Assembly: GCA_031555735.1 (NCBI GenBank)
Contig: JAVBUE010000058.1
Location: 3,742-67,741 of the forward strand
Length of the DNA stretch: 64,000 nt
Reading direction: 5' to 3'
From: JAJDIA01 sp031555735
Lineage (GTDB): Bacteria; Bacteroidota; Bacteroidia; Bacteroidales; Tannerellaceae
Numbering within the stretch: the first letter of the stretch is position 1; every line of letters starts with the position of its first letter. The notes beneath the pieces are model-generated. The model was not told where the DNA came from. It made no database searches and saw only the letters and a program-made list of their open reading frames with translations. Shown piece by piece: positions 34,962 through 42,200 of this stretch. The translations under genes and the position numbers were made by a program.

Positions 34962-35118
34962 TTGTCAACAACAGGCACTTCTTTTGTCAACAACAGGAAA
35001 AAGAAATGTCGCGATAAGGATGCTTTAATCTTCCCACCCTTGTGGGAACATGTTTCCACAAGGGTGGGAAGATGTTTCCACAGTGGTGGGAAGATGTTTC
35101 CACCCTTGTGGGAAGATT
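34962..35118. repeat. Two repeat ladders with 22-base period
   Basis: First, TTGTCAACAACAGG occurs at 34962 and 34984, exactly 22 bases apart. Then four dyad units begin at 35031, 35053, 35075 and 35097, each TT(T/C)CCAC...GTGGGAA. The second block opens AATCTTCCCAC (35027) and closes GTGGGAAGATT (35118), so it is also an overall inverted repeat. In the 559-base gap 34778-35336 I otherwise see only the gene remnant and a -7 box. Confidence 0.9.
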
Positions 35119-35295
35119 AGTTCTTCCGCATGCCGGTAACAGACGATCCGTATGTTGACGATACTTCTTCCTGTAGTGGACGATAGTGGCTCCCTCATCC
35201 TGCCATTCTCCCGCCTATGTAGGGTTCAGGTACATTTCTTTTGATAATAAACACATAAAAACGCATCTGTCCACTCATCAAAAACCAAAATCATC

Positions 35296-35303
35296 TATAT
35301 TTG
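35296..35303 (+). promoter_or_regulatory. -7 box for the M64 peptidase gene
   Basis: TATATTTG, matching TAnnTTTG, 34 bases before the ATG. No TTTG at the usual -33 position. Confidence 0.55.
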
Positions 35304-35336
35304 CCTCTTATTATATACTAATAAAACGATCCTGTT

Positions 35337-36635
35337 ATGAGAACTATCTTTCCGTTTCTGTTATTTTTCCTGTTAGCTTCCGTCGGTTGCCAGGCGCAGG
35401 GCGACTTTGACAAATATTTCGAGAAAAAAAGCCTTCGGGTTGATTTCGCGTTAAGCGGCAACAACCGGACACAGGCTGCCGCCCTGCAACAAATGAGGGA
35501 AGAACCTTTTTGGGGAGGCCCGGTAAAAAACCTGATCGACGAGCTCAATTACGGAGGATACCATGTCAATGTGTATGACAAAGCATCCAACAAGCTGATC
35601 TACTCCCGCGGATTCAACACGCTGTTTGAAGAATGGCGCACCACCGAACAGGCGGCCGTGGAAATACAATCGTGGACAAACAGCGTATCCATCCCCTACC
35701 CCAAATCGCCCATTGTGCTTGAAATAACCGGACGGGAAAAAGAAGACATGCAATTCCATCCCCTGATGAAACTGGACGTGGATCCCACCAGCATCTTTAT
35801 CGACAGAGGCAAACTGAAGGATAACAAAGTAACCCAGGTACAATACAAAGGCGAACCGGCGAAGAAAGTGGATCTCGTATTCATCGGCGAAGGATACACC
35901 GCTGCCGAGCAGGAGTTGTTTTTGAAAGATGCCAACCTGTTCACCGAGTCGCTGTTCAAGACCGCTCCTTTCCATAACCACCGTGAAGACTTCAACGTAT
36001 GGGCCGTGAATGTGGTCTCCGAAGAATCGGGTACCGATATGTCGGGTGAAGGCATCTACAAGAATACCGCCCTGAACTCCGGATTCTACACATTCGGGGT
36101 AAGTCGTTACCTGACGACACCCGATATGAAGTCGATCCGCGACGCCGTATGGAACGTCCCCTGCGACGCCATCTTCATCCTGGTGAACGAGGAACGGTAC
36201 GGCGGTGGCGGGATGTATAATTTCTATGCGATCGGTACGGCACACAACCAGAAAACACAGGAGGTATTCGTGCATGAGTTCGGCCACAGCTTTGCCGGCC
36301 TTGCCGATGAGTACTTCCAATCCGAAGTGGCATACGACGAAGCCTCCTTCTACAACATCAAGCATGAACCCTGGGAACCCAATATCACCACGTTGGTGAA
36401 TTTCGACAAGAAATGGAAAAACATGTTGCCCGCCGGACTCCCCATCCCCACCCCGCTGGACGATGCCCATAAAGACTCTATCGGGGTGTTCGAAGGCGCC
36501 GGGTACCTGTCCAAGGGCATTTATCGCCCGATGGATCATTGCATGATGCGCGACCTGGTACCCTTCTGTCCGGTTTGCAGCCGCGCCATCGTCAACATGG
36601 TGGACTTCCTGAGCGACCGCGCTTACACGAAATAA
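35337..36635 (+). CDS. M64 family (IgA protease-like) metallopeptidase
   Basis: A 432-residue exported zinc peptidase. It has a signal sequence (MRTIFPFLLFFLLASVGCQA, possibly lipidated at the cysteine), an M64 N-terminal beta domain (about 25-150) and the catalytic domain with FVHEFGHSFAGLADEYF: the HExxH zinc site and a downstream acidic ligand. The family was named from an IgA-cleaving Clostridium ramosum enzyme; Bacteroidetes members are common and their substrates are mostly unknown, so IgA cleavage should not be assumed. The EamA gene follows three bases later. Confidence 0.92.
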   Translation: MRTIFPFLLFFLLASVGCQAQGDFDKYFEKKSLRVDFALSGNNRTQAAALQQMREEPFWGGPVKNLIDELNYGGYHVNVYDKASNKLIYSRGFNTLFEEWRTTEQAAVEIQSWTNSVSIPYPKSPIVLEITGREKEDMQFHPLMKLDVDPTSIFIDRGKLKDNKVTQVQYKGEPAKKVDLVFIGEGYTAAEQELFLKDANLFTESLFKTAPFHNHREDFNVWAVNVVSEESGTDMSGEGIYKNTALNSGFYTFGVSRYLTTPDMKSIRDAVWNVPCDAIFILVNEERYGGGGMYNFYAIGTAHNQKTQEVFVHEFGHSFAGLADEYFQSEVAYDEASFYNIKHEPWEPNITTLVNFDKKWKNMLPAGLPIPTPLDDAHKDSIGVFEGAGYLSKGIYRPMDHCMMRDLVPFCPVCSRAIVNMVDFLSDRAYTK

Positions 36636-36638
36636 GGA

Positions 36639-37532
36639 ATGGAAGGGAGGAACCACGCCCTCTGGTATCACGGGATGGCCCTGTTCACCGTCGTCGTTTG
36701 GGGAACGACATTCGTTTCCACCAAGCTACTGCTGGAACAGGGTCTTAGCCCGGCCGAGATCCTGTTGTACCGTTTCCTGCTGGCATATGTCTGCATCTGG
36801 TTCTTTACCGGCAGACGACTGCTGGCGAAAAGCGGACGCGACGAGCTGTTGATGGCGGGCGCAGGTATCTGTGGCGGTTCCCTGTATTTCATTGCCGAAA
36901 ACACGGCGCTGAAGATCACATTGGCGTCCAACGTCTCCCTCCTCCTCTGCACCGCTCCTATCCTGACGGCTTTCGTCCTCTATTTTTTCCGGAAAAACGA
37001 ACGGTTGGCTTCCCGGCTGATCACCGGCTCGCTGATCGCATTGGCAGGAGTATCCCTGGTGGTGTTCAACGGTAGTTTTATCCTCCGGATCAGCCCGGCT
37101 GGCGACCTGCTTACCATGCTCGCCGCGCTGGCCTGGGCATTCTACGGGCTGATCCTGAAATTGCTCGACACCCGCTATCCGATCTTATTCATCACCCGGA
37201 AGGTATTCTTTTACGGGATGCTGACCCTCCTGCCGGTATTCCTTTTCGAACCGATCACTACCGCTCCGGCCACTTTCCTGCGACCAGTAGTGGGACTGAA
37301 CCTGCTCTTCCTGGGGCTGGTCGCATCTTTCCTCTGTTATTTCCTGTGGAATACCGCCATGAAGGAACTGGGTGCTGTCACCACATCCAACTACATCTAC
37401 TTCATGCCCCTGATCACCCTGCTCACCTCCGCCATTGTATTGCACGAAACGATCACACCGATCGCCATGGCCGGCTCGGCGTTGATTATCGGTGGCGTCT
37501 ATATCGCCGAAAGGGGATTGAAGCGGTTATAG
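36639..37532 (+). CDS. EamA/DMT family transporter
   Basis: A 297-residue inner-membrane protein with ten predicted helices in two repeated EamA halves (about 10-140 and 150-292). Characteristic parts are VVWGTTFVSTKLLLEQGLSP in helix 1 and TSAIVLHETITPIAMAGSAL near the end. DMT exporters move amino acids, nucleotide bases or other metabolites; the substrate is unknown. It starts three bases after the M64 gene and its end overlaps the convergent marC gene by six bases. Confidence 0.9.
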   Translation: MEGRNHALWYHGMALFTVVVWGTTFVSTKLLLEQGLSPAEILLYRFLLAYVCIWFFTGRRLLAKSGRDELLMAGAGICGGSLYFIAENTALKITLASNVSLLLCTAPILTAFVLYFFRKNERLASRLITGSLIALAGVSLVVFNGSFILRISPAGDLLTMLAALAWAFYGLILKLLDTRYPILFITRKVFFYGMLTLLPVFLFEPITTAPATFLRPVVGLNLLFLGLVASFLCYFLWNTAMKELGAVTTSNYIYFMPLITLLTSAIVLHETITPIAMAGSALIIGGVYIAERGLKRL

Positions 37533-38171
37533 CTGCGCCTGGCGGATAATATCCGTCAGGATCGGACGGACGCCGCTCACGAAACATTCGACGGCGATCA
37601 CCATCAGGATCAGACCCATCAGGCGCATCATCACGTTGTTGCCCGTCTCACCGATCAGTTTCACCAACCGGGTGGAAGCACGAAGTACAAGGAAGGTAAC
37701 GAAATACACGAACGCGATCGACCCGACAAGGATCCCTTTCCGGGCAAGGGTAGTCGCATCATCCATCAACATGATGGCGTTGGCAATAGCGCCTGGCCCG
37801 CATAACATCGGAATGGCGAGGGGTGTGACGGAGATATCGTCGGCATACGTCTTGATCTCCTCCTTCCGCAGTTTGACACTGGTATATTTCGCCTGCAACA
37901 TATCATAGCCGATGGCGAAGATGATGATCCCGCCCGCGATGCGGAATCCATTGGTGGACAAGCCGAACAGTTGGAACAGCAACTGTCCGCAGAAGGTAAA
38001 GGTGATGATGGTGATGAAGGCAACAATCGTTGCCCGCTTGACGATACTCTTCCGTTCGGCATCCTCCATCCCACTTGTCATGGTGAGGAATACAGGCATC
38101 GTTCCCAGCGGATTGGTAAGCGTGAAGAACGAGGTGAAACAAAGCAAGGCAAAAGGTAACAGGTTATCCAT
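37527..38171 (-). CDS. MarC family integral membrane protein
   Basis: A 214-residue inner-membrane protein with about six helices. The family signature TNPLGTMPVFLTMTSGM and the second conserved block VTPLAIPMLCGPGAIANAIM, with the PLAIPxxxGPG motif, are clear. MarC was once linked to multiple antibiotic resistance but that link was later withdrawn; its function is unknown. Single leftward gene downstream of the hydrogenase gene by 24 bases and possibly cotranscribed. Confidence 0.93.
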   Translation of the reverse strand: MDNLLPFALLCFTSFFTLTNPLGTMPVFLTMTSGMEDAERKSIVKRATIVAFITIITFTFCGQLLFQLFGLSTNGFRIAGGIIIFAIGYDMLQAKYTSVKLRKEEIKTYADDISVTPLAIPMLCGPGAIANAIMLMDDATTLARKGILVGSIAFVYFVTFLVLRASTRLVKLIGETGNNVMMRLMGLILMVIAVECFVSGVRPILTDIIRQAQL

Positions 38172-38195
38172 CTGGTAATGTGTGTATGATTTAGT

Positions 38196-39626
38196 TTACG
38201 TTAGTTCTTTGATTAACAATTTCTGCGCCGGTGTGCTCTCGGCGTAGGTACACGGGCCGGTTACGCAACCGCCTTCACAGGCCATGACTTCGATGAAACG
38301 GGCGGGAGCCTTTCCTGTCTTGGCGTAGGTACGCAGCAGGGCGACATTTTTCTTGGTGAGATTGGCCACCTGCACGGCGTTCACAGTGTCGTCTTTCAGG
38401 TAGGTTTTCACGGCGTTGATTACTCCTCCGCTACGGGCATACCCATGCGCTTCCCGGCTGGAGGTGAACAACACGGAGTAGGTTTGCGTCTCCTCAAACC
38501 GGATATCCAGCCCTTTCAGGATGGAGCCCAGTTCTTCGAAAGTCATCGCGTAATCCACATTCGGATCCATCCGCACCTCTTTTCGCTTGGCCACGCACGG
38601 ACCAACAAACACGACTTTAGCATCGGGATACTGTTTCTTCACCCGTTGGGCGGTATAGTACATCGGCGAACCGGTGGACGAAATGTATTTCTTCATATCC
38701 GGAATGTGCTTCTCGGCTAACTGGATATAGGAAGGGCAGCAACTGGTAGTCATAAAGGGTTGTCCTTCGTGCAGTTTTTCCATCAACTCCGCCCCTTCGT
38801 GGCAGGTGGTATCCATCGCCCCCTGCGCCACCTCGACCACGTCGGTAAAACCGATCGCTTTGATCGCGCCATAGACCTGTTCGATCGGCGACTTGAACTG
38901 CGCCAGTACCGCCGGCGCCACAATGGCCACCATCCGTTCCCTGTTGCGCAGGCTCTGCAGGATATCGAATACCTGTGATATTTCGAAGATCGCCCCGAAC
39001 GGACAGGCGTTGATACATTTACCGCAGTAGATACATTTGCTTTCGTCGATATGCTCCACCCCGTATTCATCTTTGCTGATGGCTTTTACCGGGCATACTT
39101 CTTCGCAGGGGATGGGGATATAGACGATCGCGTGATAGGGACAGCTCTGGTGGCATTTCCCGCAACTGATACAGGTATCATGGTCGATCTCCGCCTGCCC
39201 GTTCTTTTTGAAGCGGATGGAATCCTTCGGGCAGGACATGTAGCAGTTACGCGCCACACATCCCCGGCAGAGGTTGGTGATCTCATAATTGACCGACACA
39301 CACGACGAGCAGGCCTCATCGATTACGCACATCAGATTCTCCTTGGTGATCTTGTCGCGCAACAGCGCACGGCGGGCAAACTCGGAGAGCGGGGTCAGTT
39401 CATCCTCTTCGTCCTGCATGTCGAACCCTAACAAAGGAAATGATTTGTATCTCCATACCGCCCGTTCCTTGTGCACGCAACAACGGCCCTGCACTTTCGC
39501 TTTCCGGGGCGTCAGTTCGATCGGCAACCGGTCTATCCGTTCTATCAACTGGTTCTCTTTCCAGAGCTTTACTAAATTTGCCAATAACTCGTGGCGGACA
39601 ATCATCACGTTGTTGGTAAATGCCAT
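38196..39626 (-). CDS. Monomeric [FeFe] hydrogenase, group B type
   Basis: A 476-residue iron-sulphur protein. The N-terminal third carries ferredoxin-type clusters (CRGCVARNCYMSCP, CISCGKCHQSCPY, CIYCGKCINACPFG). The H-cluster domain has TSCCPSYI, VGPCVAKRKEV and VMACEGGCVTGPC, matching P1-P3 motifs in the diverged group B form rather than group A (which has MPCxxKxxE and a GGGQP ending). Group B enzymes are common in Bacteroidetes and clostridia; whether they make H2, take it up or sense redox state is not well established. The clusters imply a need for HydEFG maturases elsewhere. Confidence 0.9.
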   Translation of the reverse strand: MAFTNNVMIVRHELLANLVKLWKENQLIERIDRLPIELTPRKAKVQGRCCVHKERAVWRYKSFPLLGFDMQDEEDELTPLSEFARRALLRDKITKENLMCVIDEACSSCVSVNYEITNLCRGCVARNCYMSCPKDSIRFKKNGQAEIDHDTCISCGKCHQSCPYHAIVYIPIPCEEVCPVKAISKDEYGVEHIDESKCIYCGKCINACPFGAIFEISQVFDILQSLRNRERMVAIVAPAVLAQFKSPIEQVYGAIKAIGFTDVVEVAQGAMDTTCHEGAELMEKLHEGQPFMTTSCCPSYIQLAEKHIPDMKKYISSTGSPMYYTAQRVKKQYPDAKVVFVGPCVAKRKEVRMDPNVDYAMTFEELGSILKGLDIRFEETQTYSVLFTSSREAHGYARSGGVINAVKTYLKDDTVNAVQVANLTKKNVALLRTYAKTGKAPARFIEVMACEGGCVTGPCTYAESTPAQKLLIKELT

Positions 39627-39651
39627 AGGGGTTCTTCTTAATGTAAGGCTG

Positions 39652-39659
39652 CAAAGATA
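39652..39659 (-). promoter_or_regulatory. -7 box for the hydrogenase gene
   Basis: Leftward TATCTTTG, matching TAnnTTTG, 26 bases before the hydrogenase start and between it and the folB stop, so the hydrogenase gene can be expressed apart from folB. Confidence 0.6.
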
Positions 39660-39677
39660 ATGGATTTACTCCATACG

Positions 39678-40040
39678 TTACCCATATTTTTCGATAAGAA
39701 TCACGGAGGCCGAACGAACATCCCCGCCGAAAGGCGGACAGGCTTTCGACACCTTCACTTCCACCTCAGCCAGTTGCGGGAAACGGCGTTTCAGCGCTGC
39801 CAGGATTCGTCCGCCCACATGCTCCAGCAAGGCGGAAGGGACAGCCATCTCCGCCTTCACCACCTCATAAGCCTGTGCGTAATGAATCGTATCCTCGATA
39901 CGGTCGGAGGCAACCGCCTGCCGGAGATCGGCCGTCATCACCAGGTGAACCGTGAACCGGTTGCCCACTTTCCTTTCCTGTTCGCCTACGCCATGGTAAG
40001 CATAAAAGCGCATCTCTTCCAAAACGATTTTCGTGATCAT
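39678..40040 (-). CDS. folB: Dihydroneopterin aldolase
   Basis: A 120-residue folate enzyme that cleaves 7,8-dihydroneopterin to 6-hydroxymethyl-dihydropterin and glycolaldehyde. Typical features are the ITKIVLEEMRFYAYHGVGEQ start with the catalytic-site YHG, the central IHYAQAYEVVKAEM and the C-terminal VKVSKACPPFGG with the conserved lysine. Length is normal. It stands alone upstream of the hydrogenase gene. Confidence 0.94.
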   Translation of the reverse strand: MITKIVLEEMRFYAYHGVGEQERKVGNRFTVHLVMTADLRQAVASDRIEDTIHYAQAYEVVKAEMAVPSALLEHVGGRILAALKRRFPQLAEVEVKVSKACPPFGGDVRSASVILIEKYG

Positions 40041-40410
40041 CCGTCAGTCTGTTTAATGAAGTAAAAATAATGTTCCGTTTTTGTTCCACCAAGCAATATC
40101 GGTTTTTTTTGGCTGTCCGGACGATCCAACACAACTCCGGGAGGAAGATATCCACATCTTCCCCCCGGATTACTTCATGGCAAAAAGTGCTTTCGTCCAC
40201 TATCACGCATGAACGGGAGGTGTTTTTTGGTTGGAACGTCAACCTCCCGGTGATTAACCTTCACAGGTATTCGTATTTGGATTCAGGTTAGCTAAACGAA
40301 TTAAACAGTTGTTTTATGCTGTCTGACTCGTATGTAAAAGTAACATCTTACCAAATACGACTTGTAACAATTGATCAATTGTAACCACATTTTTATCAAT
40401 CGGGAGGTTT
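40041..40410. other. Structured intergenic region between the AraC-type regulator and folB
   Basis: Two strong stems share GGGAGG: a long hairpin at 40137-40168 (GGAAGAT/ATCTTCC extended by CCGGG/CCCGG) and CGGGAGGT/ACCTCCCG at 40214-40249. A third GGGAGG is at 40400. A 16-base palindrome ACAATTGATCAATTGT lies at 40367-40382, and TCGTATTTGG/CCAAATACGA flank the middle. None has a good T tract, so a simple terminator is unlikely. No coding region is supported. Confidence 0.6.
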
Positions 40411-42153
40411 TCAGGCCTCACCATCCCGGTTTTTCTTAAAATCGGAAGGCGAAAGGCCGGTCGAACGTTTAAACACTTCATACAAGGTCTTGCGGGTGGC
40501 GAAACCCGTATCGGCGGCAATCTGGTCGATGGAGTATTTGTCACAGGCCGGATCGGACAATTTGCGGACCGCTTCCTTCACCCGGTACTCATTAACGAAC
40601 TGGTTGAAGTGCTTGCCGGTAGTCCGGTTGATCGTATCCGACAAATAACTTCGGTTGGTATCCAGCAGATCGGCCAGCATACTCAGGGAGAGGTCTGATT
40701 CGGTAAACAGCCGGTGGCGATCAAACTGTTCATACACCTGCTCCATCAGCTTGGCCTGGCTGCTGTTCACCTCATCCACCGGAGCGGATTCCTCCGCATG
40801 GTTCAGGTCGTACGCTTTCGCCCATTCCTTGCTTTTGCGTGCCAGTTCGCGGTAAGCCGCCCGTTTACGGGTATAAAGCAACAGGCAGATCCCGCCGCCG
40901 ATCAGCAATACGATGGCGCTGAAAAAGAGCCATGCCATCCCTTTCCGGTAGTAGTCGTTGTGCAATTGCTCGGTCATCAACGCTTCTTCCTGAAGTTGAT
41001 GCTCCAACGCCCATTGATGCTGCTGGGTGCGCAGTAACTGGAGAGCATTGTTCTTTTTGTAGTAATCCCGTTCGGCCATAATCACCGAATCCTGGTAGAG
41101 AGCCGATTGCCGTACCTGACCACGTAAGAGGAAATAACGGCTCATGCCGGCATACCAATCGCGCATCCAGTCGAGCGACCAGGCCCGATCGCGGTAGCGG
41201 TCCGCCAGTTGCAGCAACCTGTATGCTTCCGGCAGTTGGTCCTGCTGCATGTGGATCATCGCCAGGATAACGGCCGAAGCGGCCGCGAACCCATAATCGT
41301 CGTACTGGGGCATGTTTTCTACAGCCTGCATCAGGAGAGGGATCGCCTGTGTATAATCGCCCCGTTTGTACAAACATTCCCCCAGGTTCGACCGCGCGAT
41401 CACCTTCCATACATGGTTGTCCGGGATGATCTTTTCGTCGATGATCATCTGGTAGTAGTATGCCGAAGAATCCGGCATTCCCAACTGAAAAAAACAGCCG
41501 CCGATAGAGTTGAACGTGGTCATCTGGTCGTTAACCAACCGGTCGACCGTCATATCCACCTGTACCTCCATCGCCCTGCGAAAGTAGGCCATCGCCGTTT
41601 CGTATTCCTGAAAACGCCGGTACAGGGTACCGATAAAATAGAGGCAGTATTTTTTATCGGGAAAAGCCTTATCGGGGATGTGCTCCAGGATCTCAGACAT
41701 CCGGTAACAGCAGTCGAACGAAGCATCATAGTTCGCCAACTGCCAGTAGTAAGCCTCCGCCATCGATTTCAGGCATAACGCCTGTACCTCCGGGAAGGCT
41801 ATTTTCTCCGCGGCATCATACAGTTCCTGGTAGTACATGATCAGGGAGTCGATCATGGCAGGTTCATCCGTCATATAATGATAGCGATATACATGCACGC
41901 GAAACAGCTGCCCCATCACTTCCAAGCGGCGGTCTCCCTGTTTGCGGGCGAAGGCTTTCACCTCCTCCCATGCGGCAAAATGAGCTTCCACCTGCGGATA
42001 TTTCTTCTCAAATACGGATAGACAACTATCGAGCGACGGACGGCATTCCGCATACGATTTGTGCAACAGTTGCTCGTATTGGGCTGTTGCGACGGCGACA
42101 TTCATCCATTGTAAACAACAACATGTCAGTAGTAAAGCATTCCGGTTTTTCAT
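40411..42153 (-). CDS. Membrane-bound TPR regulator with AraC-type DNA-binding domain
   Basis: A 580-residue one-component regulator. It has an N-terminal signal/hydrophobic start (ALLLTCCCLQWMNVAVATA), a periplasmic tetratricopeptide region (about 25-390), one membrane helix (GMAWLFFSAIVLLIGGGICL), a short coiled coil and a C-terminal AraC/XylS domain (about 480-580; SLSMLADLLDTNRSYLSDTI, and GFATRKTLYEVFKRSTGLSP). Such TPR-TM-HTH proteins sense something outside the membrane and control nearby genes in Bacteroidetes. The nearest candidate target is malQ, 47 bases upstream on the same strand. Confidence 0.9.
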   Translation of the reverse strand: MKNRNALLLTCCCLQWMNVAVATAQYEQLLHKSYAECRPSLDSCLSVFEKKYPQVEAHFAAWEEVKAFARKQGDRRLEVMGQLFRVHVYRYHYMTDEPAMIDSLIMYYQELYDAAEKIAFPEVQALCLKSMAEAYYWQLANYDASFDCCYRMSEILEHIPDKAFPDKKYCLYFIGTLYRRFQEYETAMAYFRRAMEVQVDMTVDRLVNDQMTTFNSIGGCFFQLGMPDSSAYYYQMIIDEKIIPDNHVWKVIARSNLGECLYKRGDYTQAIPLLMQAVENMPQYDDYGFAAASAVILAMIHMQQDQLPEAYRLLQLADRYRDRAWSLDWMRDWYAGMSRYFLLRGQVRQSALYQDSVIMAERDYYKKNNALQLLRTQQHQWALEHQLQEEALMTEQLHNDYYRKGMAWLFFSAIVLLIGGGICLLLYTRKRAAYRELARKSKEWAKAYDLNHAEESAPVDEVNSSQAKLMEQVYEQFDRHRLFTESDLSLSMLADLLDTNRSYLSDTINRTTGKHFNQFVNEYRVKEAVRKLSDPACDKYSIDQIAADTGFATRKTLYEVFKRSTGLSPSDFKKNRDGEA

Positions 42154-42200
42154 ATGTATTCAATTGTTGGTAAATGTGTGTCAGGAAAAACAGGCTTCGT

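Noticed and set aside
34920..35140. Rho-independent terminator for the glycosyltransferase gene
   Set aside because: The stems here are repeated on a 22-base phase and lack T tracts, which does not fit a single terminator.
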